From: Rhodobacteraceae bacterium UBA1943
Lineage (GTDB): Bacteria > Pseudomonadota > Alphaproteobacteria > Rhodobacterales > Rhodobacteraceae
NCBI GenBank assembly: GCA_002336845.1
Contig: DDEX01000028.1
Coordinates: 20,157-33,555, forward strand
Reading direction: 5' to 3'
DNA length: 13,399 nt
Every line of letters starts with the position of its first letter. The first letter of the stretch is position 1. A program made the position numbers and the translations under genes. Shown one piece after another: positions 5,918-12,403 of the stretch. Below the pieces are notes generated by a model, which had not been told where the DNA came from, did not search any database, and was given only the letters and a program-made list of their open reading frames with translations.

Positions 5918-5943
5918 GGCAGGGCGCCTGCGGGTGCCCTGCC
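5918..5943. terminator. Hairpin between convergent CsbD and TSUP genes
   Basis: GGCAGGGC and GCCCTGCC (5918-5925, 5936-5943) pair, and the stem extends inward through one G-T wobble to a TGCG loop, about 12 bp in all. There is no T-run on either strand. Its position between two converging genes suggests a shared terminator or mRNA-end stem. Confidence 0.5.
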
Positions 5944-5950
5944 CCACCCA

Positions 5951-6703
5951 TTAGCCCAGCGCGGCTGAGATGCCCTTGTAGATCAGTTGCACGCCGATGA
6001 TCAGCAGCGACCAGGTGACAACACGGAAAAACAGCTGTTCCGGCAAGACCCTGACCAGCCAGACCCCCAGAAACACCGAAACCGCTGCTATCGGCATCAA
6101 CAGCGCGGCCAGCTCCAGGCTGTGCAGATTGATCTGCCCCAGCAGGAAATAGGGCACCAGCTTTATCGCATTCACATAGGCGAAGGCGATGGTTGAGGTG
6201 CCCGCGAAAACCGCCTTTTTCATGCCCAGTGGCAAGGTCCAGACCTGATAGGGCGGCCCGCCTGTATGGCTGACGAAACTGGTAAAGCCTGCGACGGTGC
6301 ACCAGGCAAGCCCCGGCGCTACCTCGGCCCGACGCGGGGCAAGGACCGCGGGGCGGCGCAAAAGTTGGTTCAGCGCAAAAGCCACCGAGATCACCCCGAC
6401 AAGCGCCGTCACCCACGCCTCGGGCACAAGTCTTGCCGTGGCCCAGCCAAGACCGACCCCCAGTGTCATGCCCACCATGGCGATGACCAGAATGCGGCCA
6501 TCGAATTCCTTGCGATAGGCATAAAGGCCGAACCAGTCAGAGACGACATAGACCGGAAGCATCAACCCCGCCGCCACGACCGGGCTGATCACCAGTGACA
6601 ACAGCGGCACCACCAGCGCGCCGACGATCGGCAGCCCGCCCTTGCCCATGCCCGTCATCACGGCGGCAACGGTGGCGACCGCCCAGAATTCCCATCCGCC
6701 CAA
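5951..6703 (-). CDS. TSUP-family (TauE/SafE-like) membrane transporter
   Basis: This 250-residue polytopic protein matches the TauE/SafE (TSUP) family, which exports sulfite, sulfoacetate or related organic anions across the inner membrane; the substrate here is unknown. About seven to eight hydrophobic segments are visible. The first family motif, GMGKGGLPIVGALVVPLLSL, is at about residues 18-37. The second half carries the repeat-related GFTSFVSHTGGPPYQVWTLP near 139-158. The only start that keeps the whole first membrane segment is a TTG at 6703 preceded by a G-rich stretch. An ATG at 6695 is out of frame, and the next in-frame ATG (6658) would cut the segment. It is divergent from mdh and shares a 152-bp control region with it. 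Confidence 0.88.
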   Translation of the reverse strand: MGGWEFWAVATVAAVMTGMGKGGLPIVGALVVPLLSLVISPVVAAGLMLPVYVVSDWFGLYAYRKEFDGRILVIAMVGMTLGVGLGWATARLVPEAWVTALVGVISVAFALNQLLRRPAVLAPRRAEVAPGLAWCTVAGFTSFVSHTGGPPYQVWTLPLGMKKAVFAGTSTIAFAYVNAIKLVPYFLLGQINLHSLELAALLMPIAAVSVFLGVWLVRVLPEQLFFRVVTWSLLIIGVQLIYKGISAALG

Positions 6704-6728
6704 GCCCTGCCCCCCGATTTGCGGCAGG

Positions 6729-6742
6729 TGTTAGCGCAAAAC
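6729..6742 (+). promoter_or_regulatory. Candidate LacI-type operator between TSUP gene and mdh
   Basis: TGTTAGCGCAAAAC lies 114 bp upstream of the mdh ATG. It resembles TGTTAGCGGAAAC before sucC and TGATAGCGGAAAC before sdhC, so mdh may belong to the same regulon. The lone site is less certain than the sdh/suc pair because no GTGATCAC element is present here. Confidence 0.4.
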
Positions 6743-6797
6743 CGGCAGATTGGGCAATCCTGCACGCCTTGCCGCAGATGCGAAGGCTTGCGCGGCA

Positions 6798-6815
6798 GGT
6801 AAGTTTGGGCTTACC
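6798..6815 (+). promoter_or_regulatory. Inverted repeat in the mdh leader or promoter
   Basis: GGTAAG and CTTACC are perfect 6-bp arms separated by TTTGGG, 40 bp before the mdh ATG. It could be an operator or a leader hairpin. I saw no clear -35/-10 pair to fix its place relative to the transcript start. Confidence 0.3.
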
Positions 6816-6855
6816 AACCCCGCGTCAGTTACCAGACCCAAAGGGGATTCCAGCC

Positions 6856-7818
6856 ATGGCACGACCGAAGATTGCGCTTATCGGCGCTGGCCAGATCGGC
6901 GGCACACTCGCCCATCTCGCAGCGATCAAGGAACTTGGGGACGTGATCCTCTTTGACATCGCCGAAGGAACCCCGCAGGGCAAGGCGCTGGACATTGCGC
7001 AGTCCGGCCCGGTCGAAGGCTTTGACGCGAGCCTCAAGGGCGCCAACAGCTATGAGGACATTGCGGGCGCCGATGTCTGCATCGTCACCGCCGGTGTGCC
7101 GCGCAAGCCGGGGATGAGCCGCGATGACCTTTTGGGCATCAACCTCAAGGTCATGAAGTCGGTCGGCGAAGGCATCAAGGCCCATGCCCCGAACGCCTTT
7201 GTCATCTGCATCACCAACCCGCTGGATGCGATGGTGTGGGCGCTGCAACAATTCTCGGGCCTGCCCGCGAACAAGGTGGTCGGCATGGCGGGCGTTCTGG
7301 ACGCCGGTCGCTTCCGCCACTTCCTGTCGGTGGAATTCAACGTCTCGATGAAGGACGTCACCGCCTTCGTTCTGGGCGGCCATGGCGACACGATGGTGCC
7401 GCTGACCCGTTATTCCACCGTCGCCGGCATCCCGCTGCCCGATCTGGTCGCCATGGGCTGGACCACGCAGGAAAAGCTGGACGCCATCGTGCAGCGCACC
7501 CGTGACGGCGGGGCGGAAATCGTCGGCCTGCTGAAGACCGGCTCGGCCTTCTATGCCCCCGCCGCTTCGGCGATTGAAATGGCGGAAGCCTATCTCAAGG
7601 ACCAAAAGCGCCTGCTGCCCTGCGCCGCCTATGTCGATGGCGCATATGGCCTGAACGGGATGTATGTCGGCGTGCCGACCATCCTGGGCGCTGGCGGTGT
7701 CGAGCGGATTGTGGACATCAAGCTGAACGCCGACGAACAGGCGATGATGAACAAGTCGATCGACGCGGTGAAGGGCCTGGTTGCCGCCTGCAAGGCCATC
7801 GACCCGTCGCTGGCGTAA
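6856..7818 (+). CDS. mdh: Malate dehydrogenase, LDH-like type, NAD-dependent
   Basis: This 320-residue cytoplasmic enzyme oxidises malate to oxaloacetate with NAD+ in the TCA cycle. The NAD-binding glycine motif GAGQIGG is at 10-16, and Asp34 (LFDIAEG) selects NAD over NADP. Substrate and catalytic residues are visible: Arg83 and Arg89 in VPRKPGMSRDDLL, Asn121 in ITNPLD, Asp149 and Arg152 in LDAGRFRHF, and the catalytic His176 in GGHGDTMV. Arg83 in the substrate loop favours malate over lactate. The ATG at 6856 follows AAAGGGG and gives the usual length and start (MARPKIALIG). A rho-independent terminator (7852-7887) follows, so it looks monocistronic, unlike species with an mdh-sucCD operon. 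Confidence 0.97.
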   Translation: MARPKIALIGAGQIGGTLAHLAAIKELGDVILFDIAEGTPQGKALDIAQSGPVEGFDASLKGANSYEDIAGADVCIVTAGVPRKPGMSRDDLLGINLKVMKSVGEGIKAHAPNAFVICITNPLDAMVWALQQFSGLPANKVVGMAGVLDAGRFRHFLSVEFNVSMKDVTAFVLGGHGDTMVPLTRYSTVAGIPLPDLVAMGWTTQEKLDAIVQRTRDGGAEIVGLLKTGSAFYAPAASAIEMAEAYLKDQKRLLPCAAYVDGAYGLNGMYVGVPTILGAGGVERIVDIKLNADEQAMMNKSIDAVKGLVAACKAIDPSLA

Positions 7819-7820
7819 GG

Positions 7821-7842
7821 GGGGCGTGCAGAGCACGCACCC
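7821..7842. repeat. REP-like palindrome after mdh
   Basis: GCGTGC and GCACGC (7824-7829, 7833-7838) flank AGA, and the flanking GG/CC extend the stem. The unit, followed by CCTACGGAATGAAAC, resembles the GTGCGTGC...GCACGCACCCTACG palindromes scattered between genes in many Rhodobacterales and other proteobacteria. Only one copy is in this window, so repetitiveness is from general knowledge, not shown here. Confidence 0.4.
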
Positions 7843-7851
7843 TACGGAATG

Positions 7852-7887
7852 AAACGCGCATCCCCATGGGGTGCGCGTTTTTGTTTA
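7852..7887 (+). terminator. Rho-independent terminator of mdh
   Basis: AAACGCGCA and TGCGCGTTT pair around an inner CCCC-AT-GGGG with one bulged T, and the stem is followed by TTTTTGTTT. It lies 33 bp after the mdh stop. Confidence 0.85.
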
Positions 7888-8046
7888 GGCTGAAGTTGCA
7901 TCTTTGAAAACTACCATCAAGATTAACTTGTAATGACATTTCACCTCGCAGATAATGGGTGTTGCGGGCGGATAGCCCCAAAATATAGCAGCGCCATAGG
8001 ATGTGTCGCTTATTGCAATCAGCCCTCTCAGCGCAGGTTCGCGCAT
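7885..8046 (-). pseudogene. 53-codon ORF in phase with the ORF above; possible broken gene
   Basis: I do not recognise this sequence. The ATG at 8046 opens 53 codons that read MREPALRGLIAISDTSYGAA and then IFWGYPPATPIICEV, ending at TAA (7887-7885) beside the mdh terminator T-run. It is in the same frame as the 58-codon ORF upstream (8259-8083), and only the amber codon at 8085-8083 separates them; readthrough would give about 124 residues. No ribosome binding site is clear. It may be the tail of a gene broken by a nonsense mutation, or a chance ORF. The base composition is more AT-rich than in the neighbouring genes. Confidence 0.25.
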
Positions 8047-8082
8047 TGGGCCAAGCGATGAGTGCGTCCGATGTCGAAAAAG

Positions 8083-8259
8083 CTATCTTCCGGCAAAAAC
8101 AAGCCCCGTAGCCGTGCCCAAAATAGCTACAAGCACCCCGACAAAAGCACCTCCATGCTGTCGAAGATACGAGGGTTTCTCGGAAGCCCGACCAATCTGA
8201 TTCAACTTATTAGGCTTTGCAGGGAAATCATTCTGCTTTGGTTTATCATCAAGGGGCAT
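8083..8259 (-). CDS. Small hypothetical membrane-tail protein (58 aa), uncertain
   Basis: I do not recognise this gene. The ATG at 8259 starts MPLDDKPKQNDFPAKPNKLN, a polar N-terminal half. The C-terminal third, GGAFVGVLVAILGTATGLVF (about 36-55), is a good single membrane segment, followed by AGR and the stop. Only a weak AGAG lies just upstream. It sits just downstream of the cold-shock gene terminator in the same direction, inside a patch of lower GC. The polar-then-membrane layout is more protein-like than the shadow ORFs on the other strand. It could be a small tail-anchored protein or the front part of an interrupted gene. Confidence 0.35.
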   Translation of the reverse strand: MPLDDKPKQNDFPAKPNKLNQIGRASEKPSYLRQHGGAFVGVLVAILGTATGLVFAGR

Positions 8260-8278
8260 TAGCTCTTGAGCCACATAC

Positions 8279-8304
8279 AAAAAGGCGGCCCGAAGGCCGC
8301 CTTT
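8279..8304 (-). terminator. Rho-independent terminator of the cold-shock gene
   Basis: On the minus strand AAAGGCGGCC-TTCG-GGCCGCCTTT forms a perfect 10-bp stem with a UUCG tetraloop, followed by further T residues and TTG. It lies 23 bp after the cold-shock gene stop. Confidence 0.92.
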
Positions 8305-8327
8305 CCCGCCCATTCGGACAAATCCGC

Positions 8328-8534
8328 TTATGCGAACTTCAGGTTCACAGCCGACTCGCGACCGTCACGGCCAGCTTCGATGTCGAAGGTCACAGCCTGG
8401 CCGTCCTTCGGGGCGGTCAGACCAGCACGTTCGATCGCCGAGATGTGCAGGAACACGTCGCGCTTGCCACCCTCGGGGGCGATGAAGCCGTAACCCTTGG
8501 TAGCGTTGAACCATTTCACGGTGCCGTTGGCCAT
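8328..8534 (-). CDS. Cold-shock family RNA-binding protein
   Basis: This 68-residue single cold-shock domain binds single-stranded RNA/DNA and acts as an RNA chaperone in the cytoplasm. MANGTVKWFNATKGYGFIAP carries RNP1 (KGYGFI, 13-18), and VFLHIS (27-32) is RNP2. Length is standard for CspA-type proteins. The ATG at 8534 follows AGGAG with 8-nt spacing. A candidate promoter at 8649-8677 would give a leader of about 108 nt, which fits the long structured leaders of cold-shock mRNAs. A strong terminator follows, so it is monocistronic. It cannot be told from sequence whether it is cold-induced or constitutive, so no numbered symbol is given. Confidence 0.96.
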   Translation of the reverse strand: MANGTVKWFNATKGYGFIAPEGGKRDVFLHISAIERAGLTAPKDGQAVTFDIEAGRDGRESAVNLKFA

Positions 8535-8648
8535 CGTGATATCTCCTAAATTTGCCACCCGCACTATTGCGATGGCCAGGCCAGTCAGTCCGCAATCGAA
8601 AACTGAAGCCAGAAGGAGACAGTCGACAGTGAAGAACGTAGCCGACCC

Positions 8649-8677
8649 TGAATAGGCCAAAATCGGCCTTTTTACAA
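8649..8677 (-). promoter_or_regulatory. Candidate promoter of the cold-shock gene
   Basis: On the minus strand TTGTAA (8677-8672) and TATTCA (8654-8649) are separated by 17 bp. The spacer contains the palindromic GGCC-GATTTT-GGCC. The -10 is the same TATTCA hexamer as in the proposed sdhC promoter. A start near 8642 implies a leader of about 108 nt. Evidence is spacing and partial consensus only. Confidence 0.4.
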
Positions 8678-8803
8678 GCGCCTTTCGGGTGCACGCGCAG
8701 GTCTCTGCCGCGGGGCTTTCGCCTGCCTTCCCCGCCTCGCCCGGCGCATCCCTCTTGCCCATCGGGCGCGATTGGGGCATCCCATCGACAACAGGAGGCA
8801 CAG

Positions 8804-8959
8804 ATGGACTATTCCAAATCCGGCAGCGCGAGTGCCGCAAAATCCGCCCCGCGCCCGAAACGCGCCACGCTGAAGGGCGCGCCCGCGCAAAAGCCCGACG
8901 CCAAGGCCGAACTTCTGGCCCGCATGAAAGCCGCCGCCGAGGCCCGCAAGAAGGAATAG
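8804..8959 (+). CDS. Small basic hypothetical protein (51 aa)
   Basis: This gene has no recognised function. The ATG at 8804 follows a near-perfect AGGAGG with 5-nt spacing, which strongly supports translation. The 51 residues are Ala/Lys-rich: MDYSKSGSASAAKSAPRPKR, a disordered basic N-terminal half, then a likely helix KAELLARMKAAAEARKKE at the C-terminus. There is no signal peptide or membrane segment. From memory, similar MDYxKSGS...ELLARMKAAAEAR proteins occur in other Rhodobacterales. A nucleic-acid or ribosome-related role is possible from the charge but is only a guess. It is divergent from the cold-shock gene and lies 56 bp upstream of pepT, possibly co-transcribed. Confidence 0.75.
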   Translation: MDYSKSGSASAAKSAPRPKRATLKGAPAQKPDAKAELLARMKAAAEARKKE

Positions 8960-9006
8960 CGGGGCGTTGACTCTGCCCCGCGCCTGCCGCCACATCCGGC
9001 GGCAGG
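8959..9006 (+). promoter_or_regulatory. Tandem hairpins before pepT, the second covering its ribosome binding site
   Basis: Hairpin one is GCGGGGC/GCCCCGC (8959-8965, 8975-8981), starting on the last base of the upstream stop codon. Hairpin two is CCTGCCGCC/GGCGGCAGG (8983-8991, 8998-9006) with a 6-nt loop; its 3' arm overlaps the pepT Shine-Dalgarno AGGAG (9004-9008). There is no T-run, so an intrinsic terminator is unlikely. Attenuation of pepT translation is an inference. Confidence 0.45.
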
Positions 9007-9015
9007 AGACCCATC

Positions 9016-10257
9016 ATGCCCGACACCCCCCAGATCATTGCCGAACTCGAATCGCGCCTGACCCGCTATTGCGCCATCGACAGCCAAAGCGACGAGGACA
9101 GCCCCACCTCGCCCTCGACAGCGATCCAGCTGAACATGGCCAATCTTCTGGTGCAGGAACTGGCCCAGATCGGCGCGGCTGACGTACGGCTGACCGAATA
9201 CGGCACCGTCATCGCCACCCTGCCAGGCACCGCGCCGGGCCCGGTGGTGGGCTTTCTGGCCCATATGGATACCGCGCCGCAGTTCAACGCCACAGGGGTC
9301 AAACCCCGCGTGATCCGTGGCTATAACGGCGGCCCGATCAGTTACCCGGACAATCCGGCGCTGACCCTCAGCCCTGAAACCTCGCCCCACCTTGCCGAAA
9401 AGCTGGGCCATGACATCGTGACCGCCTCGGGCCTTACCCTGCTTGGCGCCGATGACAAGGCCGGGATTGCGGTGATCATGACGGCTGCGCGCCAGCTTCT
9501 GGCCTCGGACGCGCCGCACCCGACGATTCGCATCGCCTTCACCCCCGATGAAGAGATCGGCCGCGGTGTTGACAAACGCCTGCCCGCCGACCTTGCCGCC
9601 GATTTTTCCTATACGTTCGACGGCGGCGCGGTGGGCGAGATCGAGTATGAGACCTTCTCGGCCGATGGCGCGGTGGTTACCGTGACCGGCGTCTCGATTC
9701 ACCCCGGCCTTGCCAAGGGCAAGATGGTCAATGCCACTACCCTTGCCGCCCGGATCATCGCCGCTCTGCCGCAAGCGACCCAGCAGCCCGAAGTGACCGA
9801 GGGCCGAGAAGGTTTCCTGCACTGCACCGAGATGACGGGCGGATCGTCAGAGATGACACTCAAGTTCATCCTGCGCGACTTCGAACTGGAGGGGCTGCAA
9901 CAAAAGGGCGACCTGCTGCGCGCCATCTGCGCCGCCATCCAGGCGTCCGAGCCGCGCGCCAGCGTGACCTGCACCATCAAGCCGCAATACCGCAACATGC
10001 GCTACTGGCTGGAAAAAGACATGACGCCGGTCGATCTGGCGCGCGAGGCCGCCCGCGCCATCGGGCTTGATCCGGTCTCGGTCCCGATCCGGGGCGGCAC
10101 CGATGGCTCGCGGCTGACCGAAATGGGCCTGCCCTGCCCCAACCTCTTCACCGGAATGCAGGAAATCCACGGCCCCCTGGAATGGATCAGCCTGCAAGAC
10201 ATGGAAAAGGCCACCCAACTGATGCTCGCCATCGCGCAGAAGGCAGCCAAACCCTGA
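9016..10257 (+). CDS. pepT: Peptidase T (tripeptide aminopeptidase, M20B)
   Basis: This 413-residue cytoplasmic di-zinc peptidase removes the N-terminal residue from tripeptides. Metal and catalytic residues are visible: His83 and Asp85 in GFLAHMDTAP, Asp146 in LGADDKAG, Glu179-Glu180 in TPDEEIGRG, Asp202 in FDGG, and His385 in MQEIHGPLEW. The dimerisation domain lies between the two halves of the catalytic domain (about 210-325), including GVSIHPGLAKGKMVNA. Length is normal for PepT. The ATG at 9016 follows CAGGAGA, and the protein starts in family register. It lies 56 bp after the small basic protein; two hairpins fill that gap and one covers the ribosome binding site. Confidence 0.95.
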   Translation: MPDTPQIIAELESRLTRYCAIDSQSDEDSPTSPSTAIQLNMANLLVQELAQIGAADVRLTEYGTVIATLPGTAPGPVVGFLAHMDTAPQFNATGVKPRVIRGYNGGPISYPDNPALTLSPETSPHLAEKLGHDIVTASGLTLLGADDKAGIAVIMTAARQLLASDAPHPTIRIAFTPDEEIGRGVDKRLPADLAADFSYTFDGGAVGEIEYETFSADGAVVTVTGVSIHPGLAKGKMVNATTLAARIIAALPQATQQPEVTEGREGFLHCTEMTGGSSEMTLKFILRDFELEGLQQKGDLLRAICAAIQASEPRASVTCTIKPQYRNMRYWLEKDMTPVDLAREAARAIGLDPVSVPIRGGTDGSRLTEMGLPCPNLFTGMQEIHGPLEWISLQDMEKATQLMLAIAQKAAKP

Positions 10258-10270
10258 CCCTTTCATCTGT

Positions 10271-10312
10271 TCATAAATATCCCACGGGGGTCCGGGGGTG
10301 TGAAACCCCCGG
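10271..10312. repeat. Extragenic hairpin element after pepT
   Basis: TCATAAATATCCCACGGGGG is followed by CCGGGGGT/ACCCCCGG (10292-10299, 10305-10312) with a 5-nt loop. An AAATATCC run followed by a GGGGG/CCCCC stem is, from memory, a common intergenic element in Rhodobacterales. It probably acts as the mRNA end of pepT. No U-run follows on the plus strand. Confidence 0.4.
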
Positions 10313-10327
10313 CGCTTGCCAGCAGAC

Positions 10328-10984
10328 ATGACCCGTCCCATCTCTCCCTACCTCGTCCCCGGCTTTTACGACCGCGAACTCGCACGCGGACGGCACCGCG
10401 ATATTGTCGGCGGCCGCTGGGATGAGACGGGCGAGGCGCAGATGCGCGTGCTGCTGGAGGCCGGGCTGCAACCGCATCACCGCCTGCTGGACATCGGTTG
10501 CGGTTCGCTGCGGCTGGGGTGCAAGGCGGTGCCCTACCTCGATCCGGGCAACTACTGGGGCACCGACCAATCGGCGGACCTGATGCAGCGCGGCTATGAG
10601 CTGGAGCTGGCAGAAAAGGACCGCCTGTCTCCCGGTCAACTGATCGAGGACGCTGGGTTTGCCTATCCCGCCATCCCCGACAGCATCGACTTTGCCATCG
10701 CCTGGGGGGTTTTTACCCACTTGCCTGCACACTTTCTTGCAGGCGCGCTATCCCGTTTGCGCGCGCGCTTTCCCGCCCTGCAAACGGCCCTTGTCACCGT
10801 GTTTCTGGCGCCCGAGGGCGCGGGCGCGACCCGGCAGCGCGATGGCGTCGTCACCCATCCCGACCGCCCGCCCTATCACATCACGCCCGAGGCGATGCAG
10901 GATATGGCCCAGGCGGCCGGCTTTACCGCCGAGGCGCGGGCAGACCGGCTGCCGCGGGGTCAGGTACTGTTTATCTTGCGCTGA
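10328..10984 (+). CDS. Class I SAM-dependent methyltransferase
   Basis: This is a 218-residue putative methyltransferase of unknown substrate. Motif I LLDIGCGSLRLG spans about residues 53-64, and the acidic end of the second strand is Asp80 in YWGTDQSADLM. A later strand and helix (SIDFAIAWGVFTHLP, about 118-132) fit motif IV-V positions. The N-terminus (SPYLVPGFYDRELARGRHRD) has no signal peptide. I chose the ATG at 10328, which gives MTRPISPYL; a TTG four codons earlier is possible. The ribosome binding site is weak (CCAGCAGAC). It follows pepT and precedes a periplasmic protein gene by 65 bp, so an operon is possible but not shown. Confidence 0.82.
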   Translation: MTRPISPYLVPGFYDRELARGRHRDIVGGRWDETGEAQMRVLLEAGLQPHHRLLDIGCGSLRLGCKAVPYLDPGNYWGTDQSADLMQRGYELELAEKDRLSPGQLIEDAGFAYPAIPDSIDFAIAWGVFTHLPAHFLAGALSRLRARFPALQTALVTVFLAPEGAGATRQRDGVVTHPDRPPYHITPEAMQDMAQAAGFTAEARADRLPRGQVLFILR

Positions 10985-11049
10985 ATTCCTGACCTTGCGA
11001 ACACCGCATCCCCGGCGCAGGCTGCCCTGAACAAAGCCAAGGTTCCCAT

Positions 11050-12246
11050 ATGCGCCGCTACCTTTTCCCATTGCTTCTTGCCGCCACGCCGCTGCATTCC
11101 GAAACCCTGAGCGCCGAAATCGGCCGCGCGGGCCTTGCGCCCACCGAGGCCCGGCTGGCCGCGCTGCCCGCCCCCACGGGCGAAGAGAAATTTGCCCTTG
11201 GCGGTGTCCGGTTCCTGCGCGCCATAGAAATCAGCTTTCAGATCCGCTGGCAGAACGGCATGACCGACCGCACCGGAATGCTGCCCCTGCTTCGCCTGCC
11301 TGTGCCCGACAATCCCACGCCCGCCGCGTTTGATCCGGCATCGATCGCCGAGATCTTCCGTCAGGCCGAAACCACCCTGACCGGCGCGCATCAGGTGCTG
11401 GAGACCATTCCCGACAGCGCCGATTTCGGCCTGACGGTCAATCTGGCCGACCTGTGGTTCGACGTGAACTCCAACGCCACCCGTGACCCCGGCGAAGGGC
11501 TGATGGATATTGCCGGTCCCGCCCTGCTGGGCTGGCAGTGGGAACAGCGTGATCCGGCCACGCCCGCGCCGGTGATCCGCTTTGACGTGGCCGATGCCGC
11601 CTGGCTCGCCGCCTATGCCCATGGGCTCGCGGCGATCAGCGAGGTCGCGCTGGCCTATGACCCGACCGAGCCGGTTGCCCGCATCCTGGACACCCGCGCC
11701 AGACTGGCCGAGCATGGCCCCCTGCCGCCCGACATGCTGTTTGGCAGCGCGGGCGACGGGCTGGACAGTTTCGACATGATCGCCATCGTTCTGGCCACGC
11801 TGAACCAGCAACCCGACGCCGCCCGCATGGCCGCAGCCCATGACAACCTGCTGGCGGCGGTGGCCCAGAACCGCCTGTTCTGGACCCGCGTCGAGGCCGA
11901 GACCGACAACCAGGCTGAATGGCTACCGAACGCCAAGCAAACTTCGGCCCTCGGGCTGACCCTGCCGCCCGAGACTGCTGCGGTCTGGCAGGGCGTTCTG
12001 GCCGATGGTGAGGCGCTGCTGAGGGGTGAAAAGCTGATCCCCTACTGGCGCTCCGGTGACGGCGCGGGCATCAATCTGGCGAAAATCTTCACCGAGCCGC
12101 GCCCGGTCGATGTGCCGGGCTGGATCCAGGGTTGGGCCGCGATGCCCTATTATCAGGCAGGCCCGACGGTCAGCGCCGAAAACTGGGGCCGTTTCGAATC
12201 TCTGGTCGGTGGCGATGCCATGCTGATGGCGCTGTGGCTGAACTAG
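11050..12246 (+). CDS. Periplasmic hypothetical protein with an EF-hand-like loop
   Basis: I do not recognise this 398-residue protein. Residues 1-17 form a signal peptide (MRRYLFPLLLAATPLHS), so it is probably exported to the periplasm. The mature part is soluble, acidic and helix-rich. Residues 138-149, DVNSNATRDPGE, match the EF-hand calcium loop: Asp1, Asn3, Asn5, Thr7, Asp9, Glu12. No paired second loop was seen. It is Trp-rich overall (WFDV, LLGWQWEQ, IPYWRSGDG). The ATG at 11050 follows AAGG with 7-nt spacing. Codon use matches its neighbours, so recent transfer is unlikely. It ends 157 bp before sucC, but the double operator in between suggests sucC starts its own transcript. Confidence 0.8.
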   Translation: MRRYLFPLLLAATPLHSETLSAEIGRAGLAPTEARLAALPAPTGEEKFALGGVRFLRAIEISFQIRWQNGMTDRTGMLPLLRLPVPDNPTPAAFDPASIAEIFRQAETTLTGAHQVLETIPDSADFGLTVNLADLWFDVNSNATRDPGEGLMDIAGPALLGWQWEQRDPATPAPVIRFDVADAAWLAAYAHGLAAISEVALAYDPTEPVARILDTRARLAEHGPLPPDMLFGSAGDGLDSFDMIAIVLATLNQQPDAARMAAAHDNLLAAVAQNRLFWTRVEAETDNQAEWLPNAKQTSALGLTLPPETAAVWQGVLADGEALLRGEKLIPYWRSGDGAGINLAKIFTEPRPVDVPGWIQGWAAMPYYQAGPTVSAENWGRFESLVGGDAMLMALWLN

Positions 12247-12255
12247 GCTGCGGCG

Positions 12256-12268
12256 GTTTCCGCTAACA
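12256..12268 (-). promoter_or_regulatory. Candidate LacI-type operator upstream of sucC
   Basis: The minus strand reads TGTTAGCGGAAAC, 12 of 13 bases identical to the site upstream of sdhC (1636-1648). It lies just 5' of the double GTGATCAC element. Co-occurrence of the same two motifs at two TCA-cycle operons supports function; assignment to a CceR-like regulator is inference. Confidence 0.5.
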
Positions 12269-12275
12269 CCCAAGG

Positions 12276-12310
12276 TTTGTGATCACGCATTTTGAACGTG
12301 TGATCACAAA
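12276..12310. promoter_or_regulatory. Double GTGATCAC operator upstream of sucC
   Basis: GTGATCAC octamers at 12279-12286 and 12300-12307 are 21 bp apart, centre to centre, inside 11-bp inverted arms TTTGTGATCAC/GTGATCACAAA. Spacing and flanks copy the element upstream of sdhC (1661-1703), and the 13-nt spacers share G-A-TTT---CG. The element ends about 94 bp before the sucC ATG. A convincing sucC -35/-10 pair was not found between them. Confidence 0.7.
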
Positions 12311-12403
12311 AGTCGCTTTTCACGAATTTGTTGGCATTTCGCGTTTTGCAGCCCCTTCAAATCATGGCATGACGCGCCAAATTCATCCTCACGGGGGTCA
12401 CCC

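Noticed and set aside
6693..6695. ATG at 6695 as the start of the TSUP transporter
   Set aside because: It is out of frame with the transporter. The in-frame TTG at 6703 keeps the first membrane segment intact.
8062..8262. 66-codon open frame on the plus strand in the low-GC patch
   Set aside because: No ribosome binding site, a Lys/Ser-rich composition without domain features, and overlap with a more protein-like frame on the minus strand.
8654..8675. Plus-strand terminator (AGGCC-AAAATC-GGCCT then T-run)
   Set aside because: The stem is only 5 bp and no plus-strand gene lies upstream. The sequence fits better as the promoter spacer of the minus-strand cold-shock gene.
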